A DNA stretch of 64,000 nt from Pseudomonas grandcourensis (GCF_039909015.1 NZ_CP150919.1:5308501-5372500), one strand, 5' to 3'; numbered from the stretch's first letter, positions 1 through 8,795 are shown. Notes: generated by a model not told the origin, from the sequence alone. Program-made: numbers and translations.

Positions 1-1
1 T

Positions 2-2440
2 GCCGACGGCAGCCTGGCGCCGCTGGACATGGGCCGCCTGAACACCATCGTCACTGAAGCGTGTGAAGGCCTGGAAGAGGTCGACGGCGACCTGATCCAG
101 CGCGAAACCCTGAAGAACCTGTACGACGGCGTGGCCCTGACCGACGTCAACACCGCCCTGGTGATGACTGCCCGTACCTTGGTTGAGCGCGAGCCGAACT
201 ACTCGTTCGTGACCGCCCGCCTGCTGATGGACACCTTGCGTGCCGAAGGCCTGGGCTTCCTCGGCGTGGCCGAAAGCGCTACCCACCACGAAATGGTCGA
301 CCTGTACGCCAAGGCCCTGCCAGCCTACATCTCCAAAGGTATCGAGTTCGAACTGCTGAACCCTGTGCTGGCCTCCTTCGACCTGGAAAAACTGGGCAAG
401 GCGATCAACCACGAGCGCGACCAGCAGTTCACTTACCTGGGCCTGCAAACCCTGTACGACCGTTACTTCATCCACAAGGATGGCGTGCGATTCGAACTGC
501 CGCAGATCTTCTTCATGCGCGTGGCCATGGGCCTGGCGATCGAAGAGAAGCACAAAGAAGACCGTGCGATCGAGTTCTACAACCTGCTGTCGTCCTTCGA
601 CTACATGTCGTCGACTCCGACCCTGTTCAACGCCGGTACCCTGCGTCCACAGCTGTCGAGCTGCTACCTGACCACCGTGCCGGATGACCTGTCGGGCATC
701 TACCACGCGATCCACGACAACGCCATGCTGTCCAAATTTGCTGGCGGCCTGGGCAACGACTGGACGCCGGTTCGTGCGCTGGGTTCGTACATCAAGGGCA
801 CCAACGGCAAATCCCAGGGCGTTGTTCCGTTCCTGAAAGTCGTGAACGACACCGCCGTTGCCGTTAACCAGGGTGGCAAGCGCAAAGGCGCTGTGTGTGC
901 CTACCTGGAAACCTGGCACATGGACATCGAGGAGTTCATCGAACTCCGTAAGAACACCGGTGATGATCGTCGTCGTACCCACGACATGAACACCGCCAAC
1001 TGGATCCCTGACCTGTTCATGAAGCGTGTCTTCGATGACGGCAAGTGGACCCTGTTCTCTCCATCCGAAGTACCGGACCTGCACGACCTGACCGGCAAGG
1101 CCTTCGAAGAGCGCTACGAGTACTACGAAGCCCTGACCGAGTACCCGGGCAAGGTCAAGCTGTTCAAGACCATCCAGGCCAAAGACCTGTGGCGCAAAAT
1201 GCTGTCCATGCTGTTCGAAACCGGCCACCCATGGCTGACCTTCAAAGACCCGTGCAACCTGCGCAGCCCGCAGCAGCACGTTGGCGTGGTCCACAGCTCG
1301 AACCTGTGCACCGAGATCACCTTGAACACCAACAAGGACGAGATCGCCGTTTGCAACCTGGGCTCGATCAACCTGCCGAACCACATCGTCAACGGCAAGC
1401 TGGACACCGCCAAGCTGGAACGCACCGTGAACACCGCCGTTCGCATGCTCGATAACGTTATCGACATCAACTACTACTCGGTGCCGCAAGCGAAGAACTC
1501 CAACTTCAAGCACCGTCCGGTCGGTCTGGGCATCATGGGCTTCCAGGACGCTTTGTACCTGCAGCACATCCCTTACGGTTCCGACGCTGCCGTCGAGTTC
1601 GCCGACAAGTCGATGGAAGCGGTCAGCTACTACGCGATCCAGGCTTCCTGCGACCTGGCCGATGAGCGTGGCGCCTACGAGACGTTCCAGGGTTCGCTGT
1701 GGTCCAAAGGCATCCTGCCGCTGGATTCGCAACAGATCCTGATCGAGGCCCGTGGCCAGAAGTACATCGATGTCGACCTGAACGAATCCCTGGACTGGGC
1801 ACCGGTTCGCGCCCGTGTACAGAAAGGCATTCGTAACTCGAACATCATGGCCATCGCACCGACCGCGACCATCGCCAACATCACTGGCGTATCGCAGTCG
1901 ATCGAACCGACCTACCAGAACCTGTATGTGAAATCGAACCTGTCGGGCGAATTCACCGTGATCAACCCGTACCTGGTTCGCGACCTGAAAGCTCGCGGCC
2001 TGTGGGACTCGGTCATGATCAACGACCTGAAGTACTACGACGGTTCGGTGCAGCAGATCGAGCGCATCCCGCAAGAACTCAAAGAGCTCTACGCGACTGC
2101 CTTCGAAGTGGACACCAAGTGGATCGTCGACGCCGCCAGCCGTCGTCAGAAGTGGATCGACCAGGCTCAGTCGCTGAACCTGTACATCGCCGGCGCTTCG
2201 GGCAAGAAGCTGGACGTGACCTACCGCATGGCCTGGTACCGTGGCCTGAAAACCACTTACTACCTCCGTGCCCTGGCTGCGACCAGCACCGAGAAGTCGA
2301 CCATCAACACCGGCAAGCTGAACGCTGTTTCCAGCGGCGGCAACCACGGTGACGACTCGGTCCTGGCAGCTCCTGCCGGCCCAGCTCCAGTGCCAAAGGC
2401 TTGCGCCATCGACGAGCCGGATTGCGAAGCTTGCCAATAA
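2..2440 (+). CDS. nrdA: Ribonucleoside-diphosphate reductase class Ia, alpha subunit (5' end missing)
   Basis: Large catalytic subunit that reduces ribonucleoside diphosphates to deoxyribonucleotides, working with the NrdB radical subunit. The frame is already open at base 2, so the start and the N-terminal ATP-cone region lie outside the window; about 812 residues are present. Visible family features are the SSCYLTTVPDD active-site cysteine segment, the NLCTEI motif, the PTATIANITG..SIEPTYQN segment, and a C-terminal CEAC cysteine pair (2426-2437) that accepts electrons from thioredoxin or glutaredoxin. A strong terminator follows 35 bases after the stop. nrdB is not next to it but 47.5 kb downstream on the same strand, which is unusual because the two genes are normally adjacent. 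Identity is certain; only the length is incomplete. Confidence 0.97.
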   Translation, partial: ADGSLAPLDMGRLNTIVTEACEGLEEVDGDLIQRETLKNLYDGVALTDVNTALVMTARTLVEREPNYSFVTARLLMDTLRAEGLGFLGVAESATHHEMVDLYAKALPAYISKGIEFELLNPVLASFDLEKLGKAINHERDQQFTYLGLQTLYDRYFIHKDGVRFELPQIFFMRVAMGLAIEEKHKEDRAIEFYNLLSSFDYMSSTPTLFNAGTLRPQLSSCYLTTVPDDLSGIYHAIHDNAMLSKFAGGLGNDWTPVRALGSYIKGTNGKSQGVVPFLKVVNDTAVAVNQGGKRKGAVCAYLETWHMDIEEFIELRKNTGDDRRRTHDMNTANWIPDLFMKRVFDDGKWTLFSPSEVPDLHDLTGKAFEERYEYYEALTEYPGKVKLFKTIQAKDLWRKMLSMLFETGHPWLTFKDPCNLRSPQQHVGVVHSSNLCTEITLNTNKDEIAVCNLGSINLPNHIVNGKLDTAKLERTVNTAVRMLDNVIDINYYSVPQAKNSNFKHRPVGLGIMGFQDALYLQHIPYGSDAAVEFADKSMEAVSYYAIQASCDLADERGAYETFQGSLWSKGILPLDSQQILIEARGQKYIDVDLNESLDWAPVRARVQKGIRNSNIMAIAPTATIANITGVSQSIEPTYQNLYVKSNLSGEFTVINPYLVRDLKARGLWDSVMINDLKYYDGSVQQIERIPQELKELYATAFEVDTKWIVDAASRRQKWIDQAQSLNLYIAGASGKKLDVTYRMAWYRGLKTTYYLRALAATSTEKSTINTGKLNAVSSGGNHGDDSVLAAPAGPAPVPKACAIDEPDCEACQ

Positions 2441-2474
2441 GCTGAGCCCGTGAGCGCCGCAAGGCGCTTACTCG

Positions 2475-2516
2475 AAACCCCCGATCAGCCTCTGGCGGAT
2501 CGGGGGTTTTCTTTTG
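2475..2516 (+). terminator. Rho-independent terminator of nrdA
   Basis: A hairpin with arms AAACCCCCGATC (2475-2486) and GATCGGGGGTTT (2498-2509) is followed by a T-rich run. It lies 35 bases past the nrdA stop. Confidence 0.9.
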
Positions 2517-2531
2517 TCCATTTCAAATCAA

Positions 2532-2618
2532 GAGATCGCAGCCTCGTTTCACTCGACAGCTCCTACCAGGAATCGCATTCCAATGTAGGAGCTGTCGAGT
2601 GAAACGAGGCTGCGATCT
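2532..2618. repeat. Long inverted repeat between nrdA and flgE (REP/BIME-like)
   Basis: Two nearly perfect arms of about 33 bases (2532-2565 and 2585-2618) surround a loop of about 19 bases. The arms contain GAGCTGTCGAGTGAAACGAG, a different core from the other REP hairpins in the window. It sits between the convergent nrdA and flgE terminators, a typical place for Pseudomonas intergenic palindromes. Confidence 0.85.
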
Positions 2619-2628
2619 TTTACATAGA

Positions 2629-2655
2629 CAAAAAAAGCCCCTCTTTCGAGGGGCT
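2629..2655 (-). terminator. Terminator of the flgBCDE operon
   Basis: Stem AGCCCCTC / GAGGGGCT (2636-2655) with a run of U residues on the minus strand, located 23 bases beyond the flgE stop. Confidence 0.85.
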
Positions 2656-2677
2656 CCTTGCACTGCACTTTCCAGCA

Positions 2678-4018
2678 TCAAGTCATCTGAATGATGGTCT
2701 GCATGATGGTGCTCTGGGTGGAGATGGTCTTGGCGTTCGCCTGGTAGTTGCTCTGCGCCTTGATCAGGTCGACCAGTTCGTTGGTCAGGTTGACGTTGGA
2801 CTCTTCCAGGGAGTTGGAAACGATCGAACCCAGGGTGCCCGTCTCCGGCGCATCGTAGCCCGGAATACCCGAGCTGTAGGTTTCCTTCCAGCTGGTGCCA
2901 CCCACCGGCTGCAGACCTTGTTCGTTGGTGAAACTGGCCAACGAAATCTGGCCGATTGGCTTGGTCTGGTTGTTGCTGAAGTTGGCCAGCAGTACGCCGC
3001 TGCCGTCGATGGTCAGGTTGGTGATCTGGCCAGTGGCATAACCGTTCTGCGATGGAATCGAACGCGCGGTGTCGGCGTTGAACTGGGTGGTGCTGCCCAT
3101 GGCGATGGTCAGGCCCGCCGGATCGGCCGCCGCGCCGTTGGCTGTCCAGACACCGTTGGTGACGGTGCCCGGCGTCCAGTTGCTGATTTTCAGGTCATTG
3201 CTGGTGGTCGATGTTGCCGGGGTCGTCGGCGGCGTTACTGGCGTACTGACCGAAAGCAGTTTGCCGGATGTATCAAATGTCATGGTCGAAGCGATTGGAT
3301 CAACTGCACCCGTGCCGGTAGGCGAGGAACCGTCCGGGTTACGGCCATCGATCAGGGTGTAGGTATCCCAAGTGTTCGGCCCGGTCTTGACCATGTATTG
3401 ATCCATGGTGTGCTGGTTACCCTGAGTGTCGAAAATCGGGGTACTGAACTGCTTGGTGAAAGTTGCCTGTTTGGTCGGATCGAATTTGTTGGTGGCGACT
3501 GACTGATCAATCACCACGGCCGTAGAGTTCAGGTTGATCGTCGACGAAACGGTGCTGGTGGATTTCGGCGCCAGATTGGAGGTGTCGATCCGCAGGTCGG
3601 TCAACACGCCGTTGAGGATCTTGCCATTGGAGTCCACGCCATAACCCTGCAGACGGGCCGTACCGTCGCTGTTCGTCACGTAGCCATCCTTGTCGGTCTT
3701 GAACGTACCGGCACGGGTGTAGGTCAGCGAACCGTTGTTGCTCAGGACGAAGAAGCCATTGCCCTGGATACCCATGTCGAGCACGTTGCCGGTGTTGCTC
3801 ACGTCACCCTGGCCGAATTGCTGGGAAATGTTGGACAGGCGCACGCCGTTGCCGACGGTCTTGCTGCCGGTGCCAAGGCGAGTTGCCGAGTACACATCTT
3901 CGAATTCTGCACGGGACGACTTGAAACCGGTGGTCGCGACGTTGGCGATGTTGTTGCCGGTCACGTCCAGTTGTTTGTTGGATGCAAAGAGACCGCTAAG
4001 GCCGATATTAAAAGACAT
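2678..4018 (-). CDS. flgE: Flagellar hook protein FlgE
   Basis: Structural protein of the flagellar hook, exported through the flagellar type III apparatus and polymerised outside the cell. The 446-residue protein begins with the flagellar rod/hook N-terminal motif (SGLFASNKQLDVTGNNIANV) and ends with the family C-terminal helix (NLTNELVDLIKAQSNYQANAKT), both needed for axial packing; the middle is Thr/Ser-rich and variable, as in other Pseudomonas hooks. It is the last gene of flgB-flgC-flgD-flgE, 31 bases after flgD, and is followed by a terminator. Expression is expected from the sigma-54 promoter upstream of flgB. Confidence 0.96.
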   Translation of the reverse strand: MSFNIGLSGLFASNKQLDVTGNNIANVATTGFKSSRAEFEDVYSATRLGTGSKTVGNGVRLSNISQQFGQGDVSNTGNVLDMGIQGNGFFVLSNNGSLTYTRAGTFKTDKDGYVTNSDGTARLQGYGVDSNGKILNGVLTDLRIDTSNLAPKSTSTVSSTINLNSTAVVIDQSVATNKFDPTKQATFTKQFSTPIFDTQGNQHTMDQYMVKTGPNTWDTYTLIDGRNPDGSSPTGTGAVDPIASTMTFDTSGKLLSVSTPVTPPTTPATSTTSNDLKISNWTPGTVTNGVWTANGAAADPAGLTIAMGSTTQFNADTARSIPSQNGYATGQITNLTIDGSGVLLANFSNNQTKPIGQISLASFTNEQGLQPVGGTSWKETYSSGIPGYDAPETGTLGSIVSNSLEESNVNLTNELVDLIKAQSNYQANAKTISTQSTIMQTIIQMT

Positions 4019-4049
4019 AATCCACTCCTTTGTGCCGGGTTAGTCGGCC

Positions 4050-4772
4050 TTACATGCCAATGGTTTGTACTTTGGACAGAGCGACAGTGCCCAGCCCGGC
4101 CAGATTGAGCATCAACTCACCGCCAGTCTGGCTGATCGTCACGCTGTTGACGGTCGCTGGCAGGTTGGTGATCAGCGCCACGGACTTCCCGTCGATCGTG
4201 CTGGTAGCGCCGAAGGTGTAAGTGCCTGCAGCTACCGTTTCGCCCGCGTCATTCTTGCCGTCCCAGATGAAACTGGCGTTGCCTGCTTTCTGAGCGCCCA
4301 GGTCGATGGTGCGTACGGTCTTGCCGCTCGCATCAGTGATCTTCAGGGTGGTGGCGGCCACCGACGATGGCACCACCACCGTACCGCTGAGGCTCTTCGA
4401 CGTGTCGACCACAGCCTTGTCACCGGGTGCAATGACCGAACGCCCCACAAGCGACGAAGCCTGTAATGCCTGGGACGAGTTGTAGTTGCTGGCCAGCCCG
4501 CTCACGGTGTCGTTGAGCGAGGTGATGCCTTCCAGGCTGCTGAACTGCGCCAACTGGGCCACGAAAGCACCGTTGTCTTGCGGCTCCAGCGGGTTCTGGT
4601 TTTTCAGCTGGGTCACCAGCAACTGCAGGAATGCATCCTTGCCCAAGGCTTTGTTGCCCGTGGCGCTGCCGGTTGCCGACGCGAGGCCGTCAGTCGTGGA
4701 GGTGGTCTTGACCGAAGAATTGGCCAGGATATCCTTGAGGCTCAAACCACTGGTGGAATCGGTAACACTCAT
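4050..4772 (-). CDS. flgD: Flagellar hook capping protein FlgD
   Basis: Scaffold that caps the growing hook and is needed for FlgE assembly. The 240-residue protein has the N-terminal FlgD segment (LGKDAFLQLLVTQLKNQNPLEPQDN followed by FVAQLAQFSSLEGI), then the FlgD Ig-like/tudor fold with a FIWDGKNDAGETVAAGTYTF strand characteristic of the family. It lies 15 bases after flgC and 31 bases before flgE, within one operon. Identity follows from these motifs and the gene order. Confidence 0.95.
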   Translation of the reverse strand: MSVTDSTSGLSLKDILANSSVKTTSTTDGLASATGSATGNKALGKDAFLQLLVTQLKNQNPLEPQDNGAFVAQLAQFSSLEGITSLNDTVSGLASNYNSSQALQASSLVGRSVIAPGDKAVVDTSKSLSGTVVVPSSVAATTLKITDASGKTVRTIDLGAQKAGNASFIWDGKNDAGETVAAGTYTFGATSTIDGKSVALITNLPATVNSVTISQTGGELMLNLAGLGTVALSKVQTIGM

Positions 4773-4787
4773 CTGAGTCGCCCCTTA

Positions 4788-5231
4788 TCACTGACCGAGG
4801 GTCAGGACCTTCTGCATCATGGTTTTGGCGGTGTTCATCATTTCGGCGTTGGTCTGGAACGAACGGCTCGCGGAAATCATGTCGGCCATTTCCTCCACCA
4901 CGTTGACGTTCGGGTAGTAGACGTAACCCTTGGCATCGGCCGCCGGATGGTTCGGCTCGTAGCGCGCTTCAAGATTGCTCTGGTCTTCGACCACACCCAG
5001 CACCTGAACACCCTGACCGGCGGCGTCCTGGCTCTGGAACAGCGAATCGCTGCCGCCGCTCTGCCCGCCCTGGAACATGGTGGCGAATACCGGGTGGCGC
5101 GCACGGTAGGTCTGGTCGATGCTCGACGAGACTGTCTCGGCGTTGGCGATGTTCGAAGCGACGGTGTTCAAACGCGTGGTCTGCGCACTCATGCCGCTAC
5201 CGGCAATGTTGAAAACACTGGATAGAGACAT
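4788..5231 (-). CDS. flgC: Flagellar basal-body rod protein FlgC
   Basis: Proximal rod component. The 147-residue protein starts MSLSSVFNIAGSGMSAQTTR with the shared N-terminal rod motif (LNTVASNIANAET), includes the FlgC-typical VNVVEEMADMISASRSFQTN segment and ends in the C-terminal helix with AEMMNTAKTMMQKVL. It is separated from flgB by 3 bases and from flgD by 15 bases, so translation is probably coupled along the operon. Confidence 0.95.
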   Translation of the reverse strand: MSLSSVFNIAGSGMSAQTTRLNTVASNIANAETVSSSIDQTYRARHPVFATMFQGGQSGGSDSLFQSQDAAGQGVQVLGVVEDQSNLEARYEPNHPAADAKGYVYYPNVNVVEEMADMISASRSFQTNAEMMNTAKTMMQKVLTLGQ

Positions 5232-5234
5232 GGC

Positions 5235-5642
5235 TTACTCTCCGCGCAGGGCTGACACCAGCCCTTTGAATTTGCTGTTGAGCAGGGTGAAGCTGGCCTG
5301 GAAGCCGATCGCGTTTTCCGCGTAGTTCGACTGCTCCAGCTGAGCATCCACCGTGTTCTGGTCGATCGACGGTTGCATCGGCGTGCGATACAGCAACGAT
5401 TCGTCGCCATTGCCCAGGCCTTCAGCCTCGATATGACGGCTGTTGGTCATGTTCAAGGCGAAGGTGCCGCTTTTGGTTTTCTCGTTCTGCTCGGCGAGCA
5501 CTTTCGAGAAGTCCAGGTCCCGAGCCTTGTAGTTCGGGGTATCGGCGTTGGCGATGTTGTTGGCCAGGACTTCGGCACGCTGGGCGCGGAAGCCCAGGGC
5601 TTGTTCGTGGATACCGAGCGCTTTATCGAAGCTGATGCTCAT
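5235..5642 (-). CDS. flgB: Flagellar basal-body rod protein FlgB
   Basis: First rod protein and first gene of the flgBCDE operon. The 135-residue protein carries the rod motif (RAQRAEVLANNIANADTPNYKARD) and a C-terminal helix (YAENAIGFQASFTLLNSKFKGL). The ATG is preceded by GAAGG nine bases upstream. A sigma-54 -24/-12 element 44-61 bases upstream places this operon in the RpoN/FleR class of flagellar genes, as is known for other Pseudomonas. Confidence 0.95.
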   Translation of the reverse strand: MSISFDKALGIHEQALGFRAQRAEVLANNIANADTPNYKARDLDFSKVLAEQNEKTKSGTFALNMTNSRHIEAEGLGNGDESLLYRTPMQPSIDQNTVDAQLEQSNYAENAIGFQASFTLLNSKFKGLVSALRGE

Positions 5643-5685
5643 GTCGGGAAACCTTCGGGTGACCTGATTTTTCGTAGGATCAACT

Positions 5686-5703
5686 TAGCAAGCCCCATGC
5701 CAA
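5686..5703 (-). promoter_or_regulatory. Sigma-54 promoter of flgBCDE
   Basis: Minus-strand sequence TTGGCATGGGGCTTGCTA has GG and GC separated by exactly ten bases, matching the RpoN consensus TGGCAC-N5-TTGC with one change. It predicts a start near 5676 and a leader of about 35 bases before flgB. Confidence 0.85.
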
Positions 5704-5705
5704 TT

Positions 5706-5730
5706 CAAAAAGCCCCGAAAACCGGGGCTT
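5706..5730 (-). terminator. Terminator insulating the flgB promoter
   Basis: Stem AGCCCCG (5711-5717) / CGGGGCT (5723-5729) with a U run on the minus strand. It lies directly upstream of the flgB sigma-54 promoter and would stop leftward read-through from cheR. Confidence 0.75.
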
Positions 5731-5839
5731 TGCCGGCCATGGCAACGCGGCAATGCCAGAAAAGCGGCAACGGTTTTCCGCCGGATGCCGCTTTTCTGCC
5801 GCTTGGGTCCCATCTCACCAACACCACCGAACAACTGTT

Positions 5840-5927
5840 GTAGGAGTGAGCCTGCTCGCGATGACGGTGTATCAGTCACCGGATATGTCGAATGTGAAAC
5901 CGCTATCGCGAGCAGGCTCACTCCTAC
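5840..5927. repeat. Paired REP hairpin
   Basis: Perfect 23-base inverted arms (5840-5862, 5905-5927) with core GAGTGAGCCTGCTCGCGAT, 42 bases apart. This is the common P. fluorescens-type REP pair between flgB and cheR. Confidence 0.9.
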
Positions 5928-5964
5928 AGGGGATTTGTGGTGTGCAGGAGGGATAATTCAGGCA

Positions 5965-6001
5965 TAAAAAAACGGGAGCCCCTGAGGACTCCCGTTTTTT
6001 G
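5965..6001. terminator. Bidirectional terminator after cheR
   Basis: Stem AACGGGAG (5971-5978) / CTCCCGTT (5989-5996) flanked by A-runs on the left and T-runs on the right, ending 16 bases before the cheR stop codon position. It can end transcripts in either direction. Confidence 0.85.
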
Positions 6002-6016
6002 ACAACACCAGAAAAA

Positions 6017-6844
6017 TCACTTCGCCTGGTAAATGATCCCCGGGCTGCACTGAACCATCTGATAATGATCCGGCAAACCGTTCAGCGCTTCGGAAGCACC
6101 GAGGAACAGGTAACCACCCGGCTTCAACGTGCTGTGGATGCGCAACAGGATGTCCTTCTTCACCTCGGCGGAGAAGTAGATCAATACGTTGCGGCAAAAC
6201 ACGATATCGAACTTGCCGAGGCTCGCGTAGCTGTCCAGCAGGTTGAACGAACGGAATTCCACACGGCTCTTGATCGGCGCCTTGATCGCCCAGCGCCCCG
6301 GCCCTTTCGGATCGAAATAACGCTGCAGGCGCTCGGGCGACAGACCGCGGCCGATGGCCAGGCTGTCGTACTCGCCGGTCTTGCAGTTGTTCAGCATGGT
6401 GCCGGACAGGTCGGTGGCAACAATCTGCACCCCCATCCGTAACTGGCCCAGGTTCACCCGCTCGAACTCGTCGATGGACATCGACAGCGAATACGGTTCC
6501 TGGCCCGACGAGCACGCTGCCGACCAGATGCGCAGGCGCTGGCCGGGACTGGCCTTGATCGCTTCGGGCAGTACCTTGTTCTTCAAGACTTCAAACGGGT
6601 AGGTGTCACGAAACCACAAGGTTTCGTTGGTGGTCATGGCATCGACCACCTGCTCGCGCAACCCGCTGCGCGGCTGGGTCTGCATGCGCTGAACCAGTTC
6701 CCCCAAAGACTTGATGCCTTGCTGTTCCATCAGTTTGTTGAGACGGCTGGAGACCAGGTACTGCTTGTTTTCACCGAGCAAAATGCCACAGGCTTTTTCC
6801 AGGAATACCCGGAACTGTTCGAAATCCAAATTACCCGTAGACAA
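6017..6844 (-). CDS. cheR: Chemotaxis protein methyltransferase CheR
   Basis: S-adenosylmethionine-dependent enzyme that methylates glutamates on chemoreceptors during adaptation. The 275-residue protein has the N-terminal CheR helical domain including MTTNETLWFRD, then a Rossmann-type SAM domain (LRIWSAACSSGQEPYSLSM, FDIVFCRNVLIYFS, GYLFLGASE). The start is a TTG at 6844-6842, eight bases after AGAGG; no ATG gives the conserved N-terminus. It follows cheV by 45 bases and probably forms a cheV-cheR operon, as in other pseudomonads. Confidence 0.95.
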   Translation of the reverse strand: MSTGNLDFEQFRVFLEKACGILLGENKQYLVSSRLNKLMEQQGIKSLGELVQRMQTQPRSGLREQVVDAMTTNETLWFRDTYPFEVLKNKVLPEAIKASPGQRLRIWSAACSSGQEPYSLSMSIDEFERVNLGQLRMGVQIVATDLSGTMLNNCKTGEYDSLAIGRGLSPERLQRYFDPKGPGRWAIKAPIKSRVEFRSFNLLDSYASLGKFDIVFCRNVLIYFSAEVKKDILLRIHSTLKPGGYLFLGASEALNGLPDHYQMVQCSPGIIYQAK

Positions 6845-6889
6845 TGATGCCGCCTCTTAAATCGTGTTGACTGCCAGGGGCACGGGCCC

Positions 6890-7822
6890 CTAGCTGATAT
6901 CTGCTGCTTTGATCCGGTCGACTACCCGGGATGCCAGGTCATCAGGACGGAACTTGGCAAGGAAGTCATCGGCACCGACCTTCTTGACCATCGCCTGATT
7001 GAATACCCCCGACAACGAAGTATGCAGGATGATATGAAGCTTTTGCATGCGCGGGTCGTTGCGGATTTCCGCCGTCAGGGTGTACCCGTCCATCTCCGGC
7101 ATCTCGATGTCGGAGATCATCATCAGGAACTCTTCTTCCGGCTTCTTGCCCTCGTCGACCAGCTTGCGCAAGTAGTCCAGCGCTTGCCGGCCGTCGTTCA
7201 ACGCCACCACTTCGACGCCGACCGTTTGCAGGCAACGCGTGACCTGCTTGCGCGCCACCGATGAGTCGTCGACCGTCAGCACGCGCAACGAAAGCGCCTT
7301 GTGCTGGGTTTCGACATCCACCACACCGACGGAAATCGCTTCCGGCGTCGGCGCCACTTCCGCCAACACCTTCTCGACGTCGATGATTTCGACCAACTGA
7401 TTGTCGACCCGCGTCACCGCCGTCAGGTAGTGATCGCGTCCGGTGCCCTTGGGCGGTGGATGGATCTCCTCCCAGTTCATGTTGACGATGCGCTCCACCG
7501 AGCGCACCAGGAAACCCTGGGTCTTGGTGTTGTACTCCGTGATGATCACGAAGGGGTTGTTCTTGTCCTTCAACGCGCCGGAGCCGGTCGCCATCGCCAG
7601 ATCAAGGATCGGAATGGTCGCCCCCCGGATGTTCGCCACGCCGCACACGACAGGACTGGATTTGGGCATCAGCGTCAGTTTGGGGCATTGCAGCACCTCC
7701 CGAACCTTGAATACGTTGATCCCGTACAGCTGCTGGCCGTCGAGACGGAACAACAACAGCTCAAGGCGATTCTGCCCCACCAGTTGCGTGCGCTGGTTTA
7801 CCGAATCCATTACACCAGCCAT
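6890..7822 (-). CDS. cheV: Chemotaxis coupling protein CheV (CheW-receiver hybrid)
   Basis: Scaffold protein that links chemoreceptors to CheA and may act as a phosphate sink. The 310-residue product has an N-terminal CheW-like domain (about residues 10-160, with GVANIRGATIPILDLA) and a C-terminal receiver domain (about 180-305) with the acidic pair VDDSS, phospho-acceptor ISDIEMPEMDG and a Thr/Lys pair (HTSLSG, FLAKF). The ATG at 7822 is chosen because AGGAG sits seven bases upstream; a longer frame to 7873 has no such site. It is transcribed divergently from flgA and followed by cheR. Confidence 0.94.
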   Translation of the reverse strand: MAGVMDSVNQRTQLVGQNRLELLLFRLDGQQLYGINVFKVREVLQCPKLTLMPKSSPVVCGVANIRGATIPILDLAMATGSGALKDKNNPFVIITEYNTKTQGFLVRSVERIVNMNWEEIHPPPKGTGRDHYLTAVTRVDNQLVEIIDVEKVLAEVAPTPEAISVGVVDVETQHKALSLRVLTVDDSSVARKQVTRCLQTVGVEVVALNDGRQALDYLRKLVDEGKKPEEEFLMMISDIEMPEMDGYTLTAEIRNDPRMQKLHIILHTSLSGVFNQAMVKKVGADDFLAKFRPDDLASRVVDRIKAADIS

Positions 7823-7877
7823 GCCCAGACTCCTACGCCAACGCCAAGTGTTGTTGCGACGCGCCTTCATCACTAAA

Positions 7878-7893
7878 CGGCACGGCGCTTGCT
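7878..7893 (+). promoter_or_regulatory. Sigma-54 promoter at flgA
   Basis: CGGCACGGCGCTTGCT matches the RpoN consensus with GG-N10-GC spacing. The predicted transcription start is near 7903-7905, almost on the flgA start codon at 7906, so either the message is nearly leaderless or the real flgA start lies further downstream. Confidence 0.8.
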
Positions 7894-7905
7894 TTTTTAA
7901 TCGTT

Positions 7906-8664
7906 ATGAACACAGAACCGACATTTTTTCGACGCCTGACCACCCCCTACCGCAAGTTGCTCGGCGTGCTGGCGGCTGTTTGCCTGCTCAACACTGGCAG
8001 CCCTGCCCTTGCTGACGCGGTTACCTTGCCTGACATGCTTATCGGCGTCACTCAGGGCTTTCTTGAATTCACCGTAGAAGACTATCTGGCTACCAGTCAA
8101 ACGGAAGGTCGCTACGAGATCCAGGTCAACCCGCTCGATCCGCGCATGCACATGCCCATGTGCGACAAGGAATTGACAGCAACGCTCGAGAGTCCCAAGC
8201 CGCTGGGACGGGTCACGGTCAAGGTTCGCTGCGAGGGCGCGTCCCCCTGGACGGTGTTCGTACCCGCTCAAGTCCGCCTGTTTCGCGATGTCGTGACCAG
8301 CGCCCGGCCACTGCGCCGCGCCGCCATTGTCGAGCCTGAGGATGTGGTCCTGCGCGAGCGCGATATCAGCCTCATCAGCCAGGGTTACCTGACCTCCCTG
8401 GATCAGGCGATCGGGCAGCGACTGACCCGACCAATGGTCGCCGACCAGGTGATTACCCTGGTGCATATCGAACAGGCCGAGGTCATCCGCAAGGGCGATC
8501 AGGTGGTGATCACCGCCCGTAGCGGTACCCTCAGCGTGCGCATGCCGGGCGAAGCACTGTCAAACGGCAGCCTGAGCGAACAGATCCGGGTGAAAAACCT
8601 CAATTCCCAACGAGTCATCAAGGCGCAGGTCATGGCGCCGGGGCAGGTGGAAGTGTCCATGTAA
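7906..8664 (+). CDS. flgA: Flagellar P-ring assembly chaperone FlgA
   Basis: Periplasmic chaperone that helps form the FlgI P-ring in peptidoglycan. The 252-residue protein has a signal peptide (KLLGVLAAVCLLNTGSPALA, roughly residues 17-37), then the FlgA/SAF region with ARPLRRAAIVEPEDV and the C-terminal beta-clip segment (IRKGDQVVITARSG, KNLNSQRVIKAQVMAPGQVEV). No clear ribosome binding site precedes the ATG at 7906, and the sigma-54 promoter practically touches it; another start within the first residues cannot be excluded, although the signal peptide supports an early one. Confidence 0.93.
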   Translation: MNTEPTFFRRLTTPYRKLLGVLAAVCLLNTGSPALADAVTLPDMLIGVTQGFLEFTVEDYLATSQTEGRYEIQVNPLDPRMHMPMCDKELTATLESPKPLGRVTVKVRCEGASPWTVFVPAQVRLFRDVVTSARPLRRAAIVEPEDVVLRERDISLISQGYLTSLDQAIGQRLTRPMVADQVITLVHIEQAEVIRKGDQVVITARSGTLSVRMPGEALSNGSLSEQIRVKNLNSQRVIKAQVMAPGQVEVSM

Positions 8665-8768
8665 GGCGCTCTGTTCATCTGAATGTGGCGCTTGCCGCGG
8701 CGGTTCCCTAGACTGTGTTCCATGCACGGCAAGCGCTGGCGCGCGCAAGGTTCATTGATAAATGAGCC

Positions 8769-8795
8769 TAAAGTTTTCCAGGGAATGGCCGAAAC
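8769..8795 (+). promoter_or_regulatory. Sigma-28 (FliA) promoter of flgM
   Basis: TAAAGTTT, an 11-base spacer, then GCCGAAAC closely match the FliA consensus TAAAGTTT-N11-GCCGATAA (8/8 and 6/8). It lies 38 bases before flgM and drives late flagellar expression of the anti-sigma factor. Confidence 0.85.

Noticed and set aside
5685..5921. Short frames through the REP pair between flgB and cheR
   Set aside because: REP palindromes often create open frames encoding SEPARDxxxS-type peptides; these are not genes.
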